Made by a program: the position numbers and the translations under genes | The notes under the pieces: generated by a model | Told to the model about the DNA's origin: nothing | The model's database searches: none | What the model saw: only the letters and a program-made list of their open reading frames with translations | NCBI RefSeq assembly: GCF_902459525.1 | Contig: NZ_LR699166.1 | Coordinates: 1,562,501-1,626,500 of the forward strand | Direction: 5' to 3' | DNA: 64,000 bases | DNA from: Sideroxydans sp. CL21 | Lineage (GTDB): Bacteria > Pseudomonadota > Gammaproteobacteria > Burkholderiales > Gallionellaceae | Shown: positions 45,593-56,300 of the stretch, piece by piece | How positions within the stretch are numbered: the first letter of the stretch is position 1 | Layout of the letters: the number at the start of each line of letters is the position of its first letter

Positions 45593-46240
45593 ATGAAAAC
45601 TGCTACCTATCCCTTTGCGCTAATTGCGCTTGTTATATTAGGTTCCAGCCCCTCAATTCCCGGGGCAGAGCTTGAAGATGCTGGCAGTATGCACGCTCAT
45701 CATCACATGATGATGGAACAAACGAAACATCAAATTGCGGATTACAAATTACCGCAGATACAGCTAGTACGCGAGGATGGGAAAAATGTCTCTTTAATCG
45801 AAGAATTGAATGATGGTCGTCCATTGGTTTTGAATTTCATGTACACCACCTGCACCGAAATCTGCCCTTTAACGAGTAAAACTTTCGCCGAATTGCAGAA
45901 TAAGCTCGGGAATGATCGTGATCGGGTGCACATGGTTTCGATCTCGATTGACCCGGAGCAGGATACGCCAGAAGTTCTTGCCAAATACGCCCATAAGTTT
46001 GGAGCAGGCACGCAGTGGCAATTCTATACAGGCACAACCGAAGCGAGCATTGCAGCGCAGCGATCCTTTGAAGTCTATCGTGGGGACAAGATGGAACACA
46101 ATCCTGTGACTTTCATTCGCGCTGCTCCGGGAAAACCCTGGCTGAGGATCGACGGTTTCGCCAAGTCTGATGAACTGTTAAGCAGCTTGCGAGATATGGA
46201 TGTCTTCAAGGATGAGCAGCATCCGGGAATCGCTTATTAA
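45593..46240 (+). CDS. SCO1/SenC/PrrC-family copper chaperone
   Basis: 215 residues. A signal peptide or anchor is followed by a His/Met-rich segment (HAHHHMMMEQTKH, near residues 35-47) and a thioredoxin-like fold with the copper ligands C87 and C91 (CTEICP) and H169. SCO proteins deliver copper to cytochrome oxidase CuA and to other copper enzymes. Here, with no cytochrome oxidase genes nearby and multicopper-oxidase-like genes just downstream, a role in maturing those proteins is likely. The histidine/methionine extension may collect copper. A GGAG element precedes the ATG. Confidence 0.92.
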   Translation: MKTATYPFALIALVILGSSPSIPGAELEDAGSMHAHHHMMMEQTKHQIADYKLPQIQLVREDGKNVSLIEELNDGRPLVLNFMYTTCTEICPLTSKTFAELQNKLGNDRDRVHMVSISIDPEQDTPEVLAKYAHKFGAGTQWQFYTGTTEASIAAQRSFEVYRGDKMEHNPVTFIRAAPGKPWLRIDGFAKSDELLSSLRDMDVFKDEQHPGIAY

Positions 46241-46524
46241 GAAGTGGGTTTTGCTCCTGCATCCAACAGTTTTATTGAAGATATTTCTATCGTTAAAGAT
46301 AGATGGAACCCTGGCTAATTCGGATGGAGAGTTGATTGCTCGCCGCTGAATTTGTCATGGCGGTGTATCTGTACCGACGTAATTTTGACGCAGTTCAACA
46401 GTAGTAATTTATGCCCATCGAAATACAGTGTTCACCTGATAGGATTTTCTCAAGCAGTTACTAGAATTAGACCATACGGCGCTCAAACTGACTTGGCCAA
46501 CCCAATGCCGTAGCAGGAGGTCAT

Positions 46525-46815
46525 ATGTTCACTGATCATATGTTATTCAGCAGGGTAACCGAGGTGCTTGGGGTCCTTGTCATGCTGTACTCATTTGCAA
46601 TGAGAATTCAAAGCCGGAATCCGTTCTGGTTGCATCCGGCGTCAGGTTCCTGGACGCCCCTAAATAATAATTTTTATTTTTTCGCATTGCGCAATTGCGG
46701 CGCACTTTTATCAAATAACTTCAGATCTGGTGCGCACGTAACCAGGAAAAACTGCAATTTATTCCCGGCAGGGCGCCGAGCGTCCGCAAATGGGAAGGAG
46801 GAGACATCATGCTGA
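46525..46815 (+). CDS. Possible small membrane protein, uncertain
   Basis: 96 codons, ATG 46525 with a perfect AGGAGG element upstream. The first 28 residues form a hydrophobic segment (VTEVLGVLVMLYSFAM), and the rest is mixed and not conserved-looking. It overlaps the next gene by seven bases. No family was recognised. The strong ribosome-binding site is the reason for listing it; it may instead be a translated leader of the multicopper oxidase operon. Confidence 0.4.
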   Translation: MFTDHMLFSRVTEVLGVLVMLYSFAMRIQSRNPFWLHPASGSWTPLNNNFYFFALRNCGALLSNNFRSGAHVTRKNCNLFPAGRRASANGKEETSC

Positions 46816-48713
46816 ACTTTTCCTGCTTTGAAGAACGGCTACTGCTGGCATTAATATTGAGCGTCTTTGCGGGAGCGGCTGGCGCCACTTCGTTCCGGGT
46901 TCAATGTCCAAGCAACACGATTACGCATCCGTCGACACTCAACAATAACGATGCCGAACCTGCCTACATCAGTCCGACGACATTTGCGCTCGGTAGCAAT
47001 GGGTATCAGGTGCCATCTGCGAACGTAAACGGCGCGATCAAGTGTCAACAAATCTCCGGCGGCGACGGTTACGCGACGATGGCCGACGGCACGCAAACGT
47101 TCATGTTCTCGTTCGGGCCGCTCTCCGGACTCGGGGCAATTGCGAACGGGCAACCTGGTACTGACTTCCCTAGCGCGTTCAACACGATGTACACAGGCAC
47201 GTTCCAGCCTGGCGATCCGGCAGCGAGCGACGGAATTGCAGCCAACACGTGGCCCACGTGGCTCGGGTTTCCCCTCTCGACTGCAGGATTCACGTATAAC
47301 GGCGCCGTCGGGCTGGCTCTCGATATTGCGAACACCGTCAACATCTACAGCATCAGTGAAGCCGGGAGCACGGTGACCGTGACTCCGAACGCGCCGTTGG
47401 GCGTAAATGTCGGCGATCAGGTTGTCATCGCAAACATCATTCCAGCAGGCTACAACGGGACCTTCACGGTCACTAGCGTCGGTGGTGTTCAGGGAACCGG
47501 CTTTCCGCCCAGCTATTCCTTCACGTATACCAATAATTCGGCCACCGGGCTGGCTGCGGCGACTGCATTGACCGTCGGCACCGCATCAACCCCACCGAGA
47601 ATCGATGGTCACGTGGATCCGCGCCAGATCATGGACGTCGGCGTGATGAACGGTAATATTCCGGCACCCTTGATGGCGATCGACGAGGATGACGAATTCT
47701 TTCTCACGCTTTCCAACGTCGGGATGATCATGCGCCCAGACCTGTTCGAGCAGCATACGGTCCACTTCCACGGTTATCCCAACGCCTCCGCGTTCTACGA
47801 TGGCGTGCCTGACGCCTCGGTCGCCATCAATATCGGCGGCAGCTTCACCTATTACTACCTTGCGCCTGACGCCGGCACCTACTTCTGGCACTGCCACATC
47901 ACACCGCCCGAACACTTGCAGATGGGTATGGTCGGGCAAATCTATGTGCGTCCGCGGCAGAATCGGGTACCGGCCGGTAGCAGCCTTTATGCTGCATTGC
48001 GGCAACAAAATGGGATCGGCCCGACGCCCTTCTCTCCGAAAGATCTGCGCACGGTTTGCAATCCATCCGTCGATATTCTGTGCAGTACCAACATGCCGGT
48101 CATCAATACAGGTGTCGTCCAGGGCAACGATAAATTGGGTAACCCACAGAAGTATGCCTATAACGACGGAGACGGCTCAACTGCATACGATGTTGAGTAC
48201 CCGATCCAGATTCACGGTTTCGACCCGAATTTCCACTTTGTTGGCATGACCTTCAACCCGGAAGCGTTTGTCGACATGAAGGACAAGTATTTCCTGCTCA
48301 ACGGGCGCAGCTATCCCGATACAGTCACGCCCGGCCCGCTGGCGACACAGTCGGCAGATGGCAAAATGCATTACTCGCAGCCGCTGCCTGCCATCATCAA
48401 CATACCTGCAGGCGGGAAGGCGCTTCTGCGCATTTCAGATCTGGACGTCTCGGAGTATCAGACGCTGGCTTCAATGGGTATTCCGATGAAGGTCATCGGC
48501 TTCAACGCCAAGCTGTTGCGCGATCAGGCCGGCAACAACATGTACTACACAACCAATTCGATCACCCTGGGGGGAGGCGAATCCCTCGACGTGATTCTGG
48601 ACAGTACCGGCATTCCCGCGGGCACGTACTACCTATACACCTCCAACCTCGATCACCTGTCAAACGACGCCGAGAACTTTGGCGGGCTGATGACCGAGGT
48701 ACACATCAACTAG
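46809..48713 (+). CDS. Multicopper-oxidase-like protein A (copper motifs 1 and 2/T1)
   Basis: 634 residues with a signal peptide (cleaved near AGAAGA, residue 25). Copper ligands are in one cupredoxin domain: H316-T-V-H319-F-H321-G and, about 40 residues later, W-H361-C362-H363-x5-H369-x4-M374. The first matches motif 1 (HxHG); the second sits where motif 2 is expected but carries the Cys and Met of a type 1 copper site. The HPxHxH motif 3 is absent. A second cupredoxin-like domain follows. It is secreted; the T2SS genes upstream are the probable exporter. AAGGAGG precedes the ATG. The partner gene starts 10 bases after the stop codon. Confidence 0.85.
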   Translation: MLNFSCFEERLLLALILSVFAGAAGATSFRVQCPSNTITHPSTLNNNDAEPAYISPTTFALGSNGYQVPSANVNGAIKCQQISGGDGYATMADGTQTFMFSFGPLSGLGAIANGQPGTDFPSAFNTMYTGTFQPGDPAASDGIAANTWPTWLGFPLSTAGFTYNGAVGLALDIANTVNIYSISEAGSTVTVTPNAPLGVNVGDQVVIANIIPAGYNGTFTVTSVGGVQGTGFPPSYSFTYTNNSATGLAAATALTVGTASTPPRIDGHVDPRQIMDVGVMNGNIPAPLMAIDEDDEFFLTLSNVGMIMRPDLFEQHTVHFHGYPNASAFYDGVPDASVAINIGGSFTYYYLAPDAGTYFWHCHITPPEHLQMGMVGQIYVRPRQNRVPAGSSLYAALRQQNGIGPTPFSPKDLRTVCNPSVDILCSTNMPVINTGVVQGNDKLGNPQKYAYNDGDGSTAYDVEYPIQIHGFDPNFHFVGMTFNPEAFVDMKDKYFLLNGRSYPDTVTPGPLATQSADGKMHYSQPLPAIINIPAGGKALLRISDLDVSEYQTLASMGIPMKVIGFNAKLLRDQAGNNMYYTTNSITLGGGESLDVILDSTGIPAGTYYLYTSNLDHLSNDAENFGGLMTEVHIN

Positions 48714-48723
48714 GAGAACAGCC

Positions 48724-50322
48724 ATGAGCCAACTATACGCAAAGAACTTACTCGGGCGCCTCCTGGTGGTTGCTATGACGGGCTTAACCACATTGCTTGC
48801 CGGTACTGCGCAAGCGGCGGCTCCCGGCATAACTGGCCCGACCTTTTATCTGACGGCACAAACGGCTAACCTCAATCAGCCCGATGGGGCGGCTGTTTAC
48901 GCTTGGGGCTACGGCTGTGACACGGCGCATACGCCGAGCGGTTTCAATCCGCCAGTATCCCTGATGCCGGGCGCTAATTGCCCAACGATGCAGGTTCCAG
49001 GGCCCACGCTGATCGTCACGGAAGGACAGACGGTTACGGTGAATCTGACGAATAATCTCCCCACAGCGGCTGGCAACACATCAATCCTGTTTCCCGGCTT
49101 TCAGGCTGCATCGACGGGTGGCGTGGCCGGCCTCCTGACACAAGAGGCGGCGCCCGGCGGTACGGTGAGCTATACGTTCACTGCGACTTCGCCGGGGACA
49201 CACGCCTACTACAGCGGGACGCAAGGCGACCTGCAGATTGAGATGGGCCTGTACGGCGCAATCATCGTGCTGCCGGCCACCGTCCCCACTGCTTGTACGA
49301 CAGGCTACGCTGCAAAGAACCTTTCGGCGGAAGCGGCTCATCATGAATCTGACTTCCGGCTGTCAAAGTCCGCCTACGACCATCCCAAAACCTGCTACGA
49401 CAGGGAGTACCTGTTCCAGTTCGCTGAGATGGATCCCAACATTCACAACCAGGCATTGGCGCAGGTCACGGCTTTGGCTGGCTGCATTGCCGGGGCTCCG
49501 GCATGCAGTCTTGAGGTTCCGACCGAGCCTTACCACCCAGCCTACTTCCTGATCAACGGACGTTCCATGCCGGATGACATGGACGCCAACTACGCAATCG
49601 AATATCCGCATCAGCCCTATAACGGGAATCCTCACATGCATCCGGGGGAACAAACGCTGATCCGCGTCATCGGCCAAGGCCGGTGGCAACATCCGTTCCA
49701 CGAGCATGCGAATCATGTGCGCATCCTCGGGCGTGACGGGAACCTCATACAGACTCCGCCCGACTCGACTGGTGCCACCGAGCTTGCCGGGATGCTGATG
49801 TTCACCACTGACACCACACCGGGCCAGGCGTTCGATGGGATTTTTTACTACACGGGGAGGGGCTTGAACTGGGATATGTACGGTCACAATCCGGTTTCCG
49901 CTGATCCGCTCGCTTTGCTCACCTGTACTCCGGATGCCAACGGCTACAACACTGGAGATCCGACCGCAGTCAACTATTTCGAGTGGTGCCAGGATCACAA
50001 CAAGCCGCTGCAAGTCGCTCCATTCGGGGATGTCGCGAGCGGTGGCCCCGCCACTCTTCCAGATCCGAACATCCTGACCAATGGCGCCTGGTACAGCGGC
50101 AGTCCCTATCTAGGGCCGGATGCGACCACCCGCGCGACTGGTCCCACCAGTGTTTTTCAGCCCTCCAACATTCAGGCCAATCCATCCAACGAGCGCGGCT
50201 ATGCGTTTATGTGGCACTCGCACAACGAGCGCGAGATCACTACCAACAATGTATTCCCCGGTGGAATGCTGATGATGATGCTGATTGATTCCCGTGAATT
50301 CGTGATCGACGAGTCTAATTAG
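48724..50322 (+). CDS. Multicopper-oxidase-like protein B (motif 3, motif 4-like)
   Basis: 532 residues with a signal peptide (cleavage near residue 32, AQA). It carries W-Q-H323-P-F-H326-E-H328-A-N-H331, an HPxHxH motif, and near the C-terminus W-H498-S499-H500 followed by GGM515, a motif 4-like segment in which Ser replaces the usual type 1 Cys. The regions where motifs 1 and 2 should lie are degenerate (TSILFPG and GTHAYYSGT). It therefore complements protein A. AGGAGA lies before the ATG, and the spacing of 10 bases to the previous gene supports coupled expression. Function as a partner subunit is an inference. Confidence 0.85.
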   Translation: MSQLYAKNLLGRLLVVAMTGLTTLLAGTAQAAAPGITGPTFYLTAQTANLNQPDGAAVYAWGYGCDTAHTPSGFNPPVSLMPGANCPTMQVPGPTLIVTEGQTVTVNLTNNLPTAAGNTSILFPGFQAASTGGVAGLLTQEAAPGGTVSYTFTATSPGTHAYYSGTQGDLQIEMGLYGAIIVLPATVPTACTTGYAAKNLSAEAAHHESDFRLSKSAYDHPKTCYDREYLFQFAEMDPNIHNQALAQVTALAGCIAGAPACSLEVPTEPYHPAYFLINGRSMPDDMDANYAIEYPHQPYNGNPHMHPGEQTLIRVIGQGRWQHPFHEHANHVRILGRDGNLIQTPPDSTGATELAGMLMFTTDTTPGQAFDGIFYYTGRGLNWDMYGHNPVSADPLALLTCTPDANGYNTGDPTAVNYFEWCQDHNKPLQVAPFGDVASGGPATLPDPNILTNGAWYSGSPYLGPDATTRATGPTSVFQPSNIQANPSNERGYAFMWHSHNEREITTNNVFPGGMLMMMLIDSREFVIDESN

Positions 50323-50339
50323 GAAAGAGGAGAACTGCA

Positions 50340-53300
50340 ATGAGAGACAACATACTCAAGCTGAATAAGCTAGCAGCGGCTACAGCACTGTCCGCTTTCC
50401 TATTGGCGAGTGGAGCGTCATTCGCGCTCAATCTGACTGCGGGGCCGGCCACCGCAACCCTGCCTGATGGTGCAACGATACCGATGTGGGGCTACAGCTG
50501 CGGCACGGTCGTGTCCGGCGAGACCGCGACCTGCGCTGCGTTGAATACTAGCGCGGGTGCCGGCGGTTGGTCCCCTGTCGTGATTACCGTTCCGCCGGGG
50601 CCCCTGTCGATCAACCTGACGAATAATCTCTCGTTCACGCCGACTGGCGGCACGACTCCCAACACCGTGCCCACTTCACTGGTGATTGTGGGTCAGTTGG
50701 GCGGAGGTCTCGGAGCGCCGCAATATGGGTCAGTTACGCCCCACGCCGCGCAAGTCGGTACGACTTGGCCGATCGCGGGTGGTACCGCGAGCTTTACACC
50801 TCCGCCGCAAGGGCCACGTGTGCAATCGTTCGGCACGGAAGTAGCCGCGACCGGTGCGACCCCGACGACCGGAGAGTGCGCCTCCGGATGTCCACTCACC
50901 TGGAGCAACCTGCGGCCGGGCACCTACCTGATTGAGTCCGGTACACACCCGTCTATACAGGGTCCCATGGGCCTGTATGGAATCCTGGTGGTCACCACGG
51001 CGCCCAGCACGAGTTCCTCAGGCACGGCATATCCGGCAGTAGGGACTACCCCCGCCGTAACCTACAACGCTGAAGTCCCGCTGCTTTTCAGCGAAATCGA
51101 TCCAGTCCAGAATGGCGCCGTCCAGACCGCAGTCAGCACTGCGGGTTTCAGCGAGACCAAGGTGTGGTCCGGTCAGCCCGGTGGTTGCGGCAATCCCAAC
51201 TCAGGCGTCGGGATCGTGAACACCTGCTATCCCCCAGCGGTGAACTATACGCCGCTCTATTACATGATCAACGGCGTCGCGTTTAACAAGACTCATGCCG
51301 GGATTTCGTTGTTCCCGGCATCGCCAGGCTCGGCAACGGCCCCGATCACAGGGAACGTTTTGGTGCGCATGGTGAATGCCGGCTTGCGTATGCATGTGCC
51401 GTCGATCGTAGGCTCTCTGACTGGCGGCACTCCGGCAGTAGGCAGCACTCCGGCAGCGTCACCGTCCTCAGGGTTTGCACTGATCGCGGAGGACGGCAAC
51501 AGGCTGCCCGGCATTCCCAAGGTGCAGAGTGATGTATTTATGGCTGCGGGCAAGACTTACGACGTGATGGTGAATGTCCCTGCCGCTGGCGGGACAGCGC
51601 TTCCGGTGTATGACCGCGAATTGAGTCTCTCAGGCAATGCGATCGAGCGCGATGCAGGCATGCTGGCTTACATTAGTGTTAATGGTGCCGGCCTTCCGGC
51701 TGCGAGTTCGCTCGGCACAGCGGTTGCCAGACCGGATACCTACAACTCCCTGGTTGCAGGTCAGGCTTTCAGCGTGTCGGATCCGTCCAGGGGTTTGATC
51801 GCTAACGATACCAATGTCTATGGCGTTAAAATATCCACACCGCCGAGCAATGGCACGGTCACTCTCAGCGCCAACGGCACGTTTACTTATGTTCCCACAG
51901 GGACCGCCACCTCAGATTCCTTTGGGTATTGTGCTAACGGCACGACTACAGTGTGCGCGACGGTGACTCTGGCTGCGGCGACGATCGAGGGTGCCTCCGG
52001 CATCACTTGTACTGCGACCACGTACAATGCGAGCATGGCCACGTACCTGGCTGTCAAGACACCAGGTGTCCTGGCAGGTTGTAAAGACGCCGCGGGCTAT
52101 CCTCTTACCGTTAATACGTCGACGGTTACAGCTGCCGGGATGACGGTTCATTCGGATGCGAACGGCGGGTTCACAGCCATCGCCCCGGGGCCGGGCACCT
52201 ATACGTTCACGTATCAGGCGCAGAACTCCCAGGGAACGCTTAGTACGGGCACAACCATGACGGTCGTATTCCCCGCGGGGAGCGGCTTGGGCGTCACAGT
52301 TCTGGACGGTGGCGACAAGAAGACTCCAATCACCGACTATCGCTGGGTAATCGAGGAAGACCGGACGTTCTACATCGATCCGTCGTGTACGACCAACCCG
52401 CCTACAGGATGCCCGAGTGCGGGGCTCGGCATCGTTCCAACCTTGGGAGTCAACTTCCACACCAGCTACATGCCCTACGTGGCGCAGGGCTGCACCGGCC
52501 CGCTTTCCTGCGAAGCAGGCCAGACCGTTATCGATCCGAAAACAGGATCTCACGTGAAAACGGTCTGCGACATCAGCAATGGCGTTTGCAGGCCTGATCT
52601 GACAGGGAACGGAATGACGCCGGTCTTTCCCAGCCAGGTCGCTCTGGATCCGACCAAGCGCTATTACATCTCAATCCTGCCGGGTGACGCGGCCAATCCG
52701 TTTGGTGCCGGGTATACGGGGACACCGGATTGCTCAAAGACGGGAATGGCCGCTGGTCATTGTGGTCACGGCATGGGCGGCGCTCCGATCGGAGCGACAT
52801 GCCAGACGACCGGCACCACGACGACCTGCGTAGCGCCGCTCACCGGAGCCACTTGCACGCCGGTAGCGGGTGCAACGACCTGTATTCCACCGGTCACAGT
52901 GTTGGCGCAGCCCGCGCCCTACCAGCCGGGAAAACTTTCCGTGCTCGTGTTCGAGGACGACTTTCCGCTGAACGGTGAACAGGATGGTGGAGGCGGGGTC
53001 GACGTCCTGTCTCCGCAGGAACCGGGTCTGGGAAGTTTCCAGATCCACCTGTGGGACGCGATGGCTCAGAACGGTGATTTCACCGGCCAGATGACCTACG
53101 ACATGTTCAACCAGCCGCTGACCAACAGCCTGGACGGAACGATAGATCCGAATACAGGACTCAATGCCTGCCCGATTACAAAACTGGGACAAGGTGTCAC
53201 CGGCATGATCGTGACCTGCCCGAAGTACGAAGGTGACGGCAAGACCCTTTCCCCGTTGGCCGGCCAGGCGGTGGTCAACAACCTGATGCCGGGACGGTTC

Positions 53301-56300
53301 GGCGTGGTTGCAACGCCGGGGGCGGACCGCATCGCACGGGGTGAAGAATGGCTGCAGACCAATACACTGGATGGCCAGAAGGCACACGATGCCTTCGTCA
53401 GGATCGGCGAGCCGAGTTACTTCCAGGAGTTCGGGCCTGCGGGCTACCACGTCATGATCGGCTTTGCGAACCCGAAGATTATCAGCAGCCGCCTGAAGGA
53501 ACTCTGCGCGGGCACCGATCCCAGCGCGCCACAGTATCCGGCAGCTGCGAGTTGCGGCAACACACTGAAGGGCACGATCACCGGCCAGCGTCTGAGCCGG
53601 ACGCCGGATGAAAGACTGTACGAAAGCGGTTCGCGCGATACCTACTATTGGACCCAGTGCTACGTCAGCGTCGGCGATCCCGACGGCGAAGATTTCGCCT
53701 TTGCCAAGTGCGACGCCAAAGGCAATTTCACCCTCACCGGCCTTCCCGACGGCGACTGGCGAATCACGACTTTCGACCAATGGAACGATCAACTGGTGGA
53801 CGGTCTTTCGACACCTGTCAGGCTGGGCTCGACAACTAGTTTTTGCCCGGGTTCAGGATCCTCGCAGCACAATTGCAACATGGGAAACATCGCGTCGACC
53901 CAATGGCAGACCAACCTTTACACGCGAACCTTTATCGACGACAACAAGGATGGACTCTCCCAGTCCTCCGAGGCGGGAATACCGTTTGCAAACGTCGCGG
54001 TCCGGCTGCGCGACGGCAGCCTCGAGAACCTGCTCGTCACGGATTTCACAGGTACTGCGAATTTCAACGAGACATTCCCGCTGTTTAGCTGGTACACCGT
54101 TGAAACTGACGTGACCCGTTACAAGAACACCGGTACCCACGTGGTTTACGACGTTGGTGGGCCGGCCGACCAGACATTGACTACCTGCGGCGGTTCCGCG
54201 CCTGGTGCCGGATACCCTCCATGCGGAACGTCAACGATCGGCAAGAACCTGGCCAATACCGCCGAGCAGGTCTCGCTGCCGGTCAATCTCCGCCTGCCGG
54301 GCGCCGTCTATTGCGCCGGTGCGGACTGCACCGGCAAGACAATTCAGGCTCCGGCCAGCGATCCGCCCAGCGTATGCACCACCACTAATGGTGCGACGAC
54401 CTGCAGTACCCAGCTCTCCTCGGGCCGTATCGATCCGCCGTGGGTTGGTGGCGTCGAGGGCTGGCAGGGCTTCCCGGGCCAGAACAATTTCCTCGAATTC
54501 GGCAAGGAGCCCTATGTTGCCGGTGAGAATGGCGGCATCAAGGGCCACGTCGTCTACGCTTCGACGCGCCCGTTCGATGATCCGCAGATGCTGGTCCAGA
54601 CGCAGTGGGAACCACTGGTCCCGCATGTCACGATCAACCTGTACCAGGAGGGGGTTGGAACGGATGGAATCACCCCGACGTTAACGCTGGTGGACCATAC
54701 GCAGACCAGCAGTTTCGACGATTGGGCGCAGGGCTTCCATACGGATGCCAGCGGGAAAACCGTACCGAATATGAACTGCCCGGGCCAGGGCGGGGCGCCG
54801 GGCACGCCTGGGGGAACCGCGCTCGCAGATCTGTTCTTCTTCTCGCTGTACAACCAGCCGGAGTACCTTGACTTTTACAACTCGCAGCACGGCGGGGCGG
54901 CTCCAACTTCGCTGCCGTACAACTCGCAGTTCAAGTGCTATGACGGCATGCACAACTGGAATCAACTCCAGCCGGCACCCTACGACGGCATGTACCAGTT
55001 CCCCAGCGTGACCTCGATGGATCCGGCGACGGGCAAGCCCAATGGTACGAATTGCACGATCTGCCAGGCCAATAACCTTAGCGCTACGACCCTGCCGACG
55101 AGCGATTTGTACTACGGTCTCCCGCAACTGCCGCCCGGCAAGTACGTGGTGGAAGTGGTGGTGCCCCCCGGCTTCGAACTAGTGAAGGAAGAGGACAAGA
55201 ACATCCTGATCGGTGACAACTATATCGCGCCGGTGACGCAGCAGTTCGGCGGTCTGGGCAACATATTCATCCTGCCCGACCAGGCTTCGGTGGGCGCAGC
55301 CTACAACGCGAACAACGCCCTGAATCCGACACAAGGTCTGGGCACCAAGCCGAATAACCAGATCGTCCCGGGATTCGTGCCTGAGCCTACTTGGCCATGC
55401 GTCGGCGAAGCGCGGATCGTACCGGACTATATCAGCCTGTTCCCCGGTTCCAAAGAAGTGGCGCCGTTCGCCGGAGCGACCCGTCGCCTTTGTGATCGCA
55501 AGGAAGTGACGCTGAACGACCAGATGGGCGCGATCGCGAAGTTCTATGTCTATACCTCGATCCACATCGCCTCCAAGTTCACCGGCGGCATCACGGACGA
55601 CTACACGTCGGAATTCGATCCGTTCTCTCCGCAATTCGGCGAGAAGTTCGCTCCGCCCGATCTGCCGGTATCCGTCCGGGACTGGGCAGGGAACGAAACC
55701 AACCGCGTGTATGCGGACCACTGGGGCGCGTACAACGGGATGACGTACTCGACTTGGGAAGTCAATCCGCCCAACCCGACCGGATATGCACCGACGATGA
55801 TGGTGTTCTGCATGAACGATCTGGGGCCGACGGCCGACATACGATCGACGATCATTAATTCCGCCGGGACGGTAGGCCCCAATCCGAACTTCGGGAAGAT
55901 AGGCACGGATCCGTTGTTCACTCAGGGTTACAGCCAATTCTGTTATGAACTGCCGTTCATGCCCGGGACAACCCAATACCTGGATACGCCCGTCGTACCG
56001 ACATCCGCCTTCGCAGGCGCAGGGTATAACAATGCGGACTGCGCCTATCCGGATGCCACACCCGCAGTCAAGGAAGTCGACGGCGATGGCATCGGTCCCT
56101 GGGTGAGCGCACCGGGCAAGACACTGACGATCACCGCGCTCGGAGATCAGCAAGTGCCCAACAACGCCTACAACGGCCCGTCGGCGACGACTGCGCCCTA
56201 CAACCAGAAGACCGTCAACCGGCACTTCGGCTTCGGCAATACCCCAGGTACCGTCGCCCTGGTAGATAAGCATGGTGTTTCTCATCCGCTCACGAGTGTG

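Noticed and set aside
52734-53792. 352-codon minus-strand frame inside the giant gene
   Set aside because: Same reason: antisense shadow with no start signal or recognisable domain.
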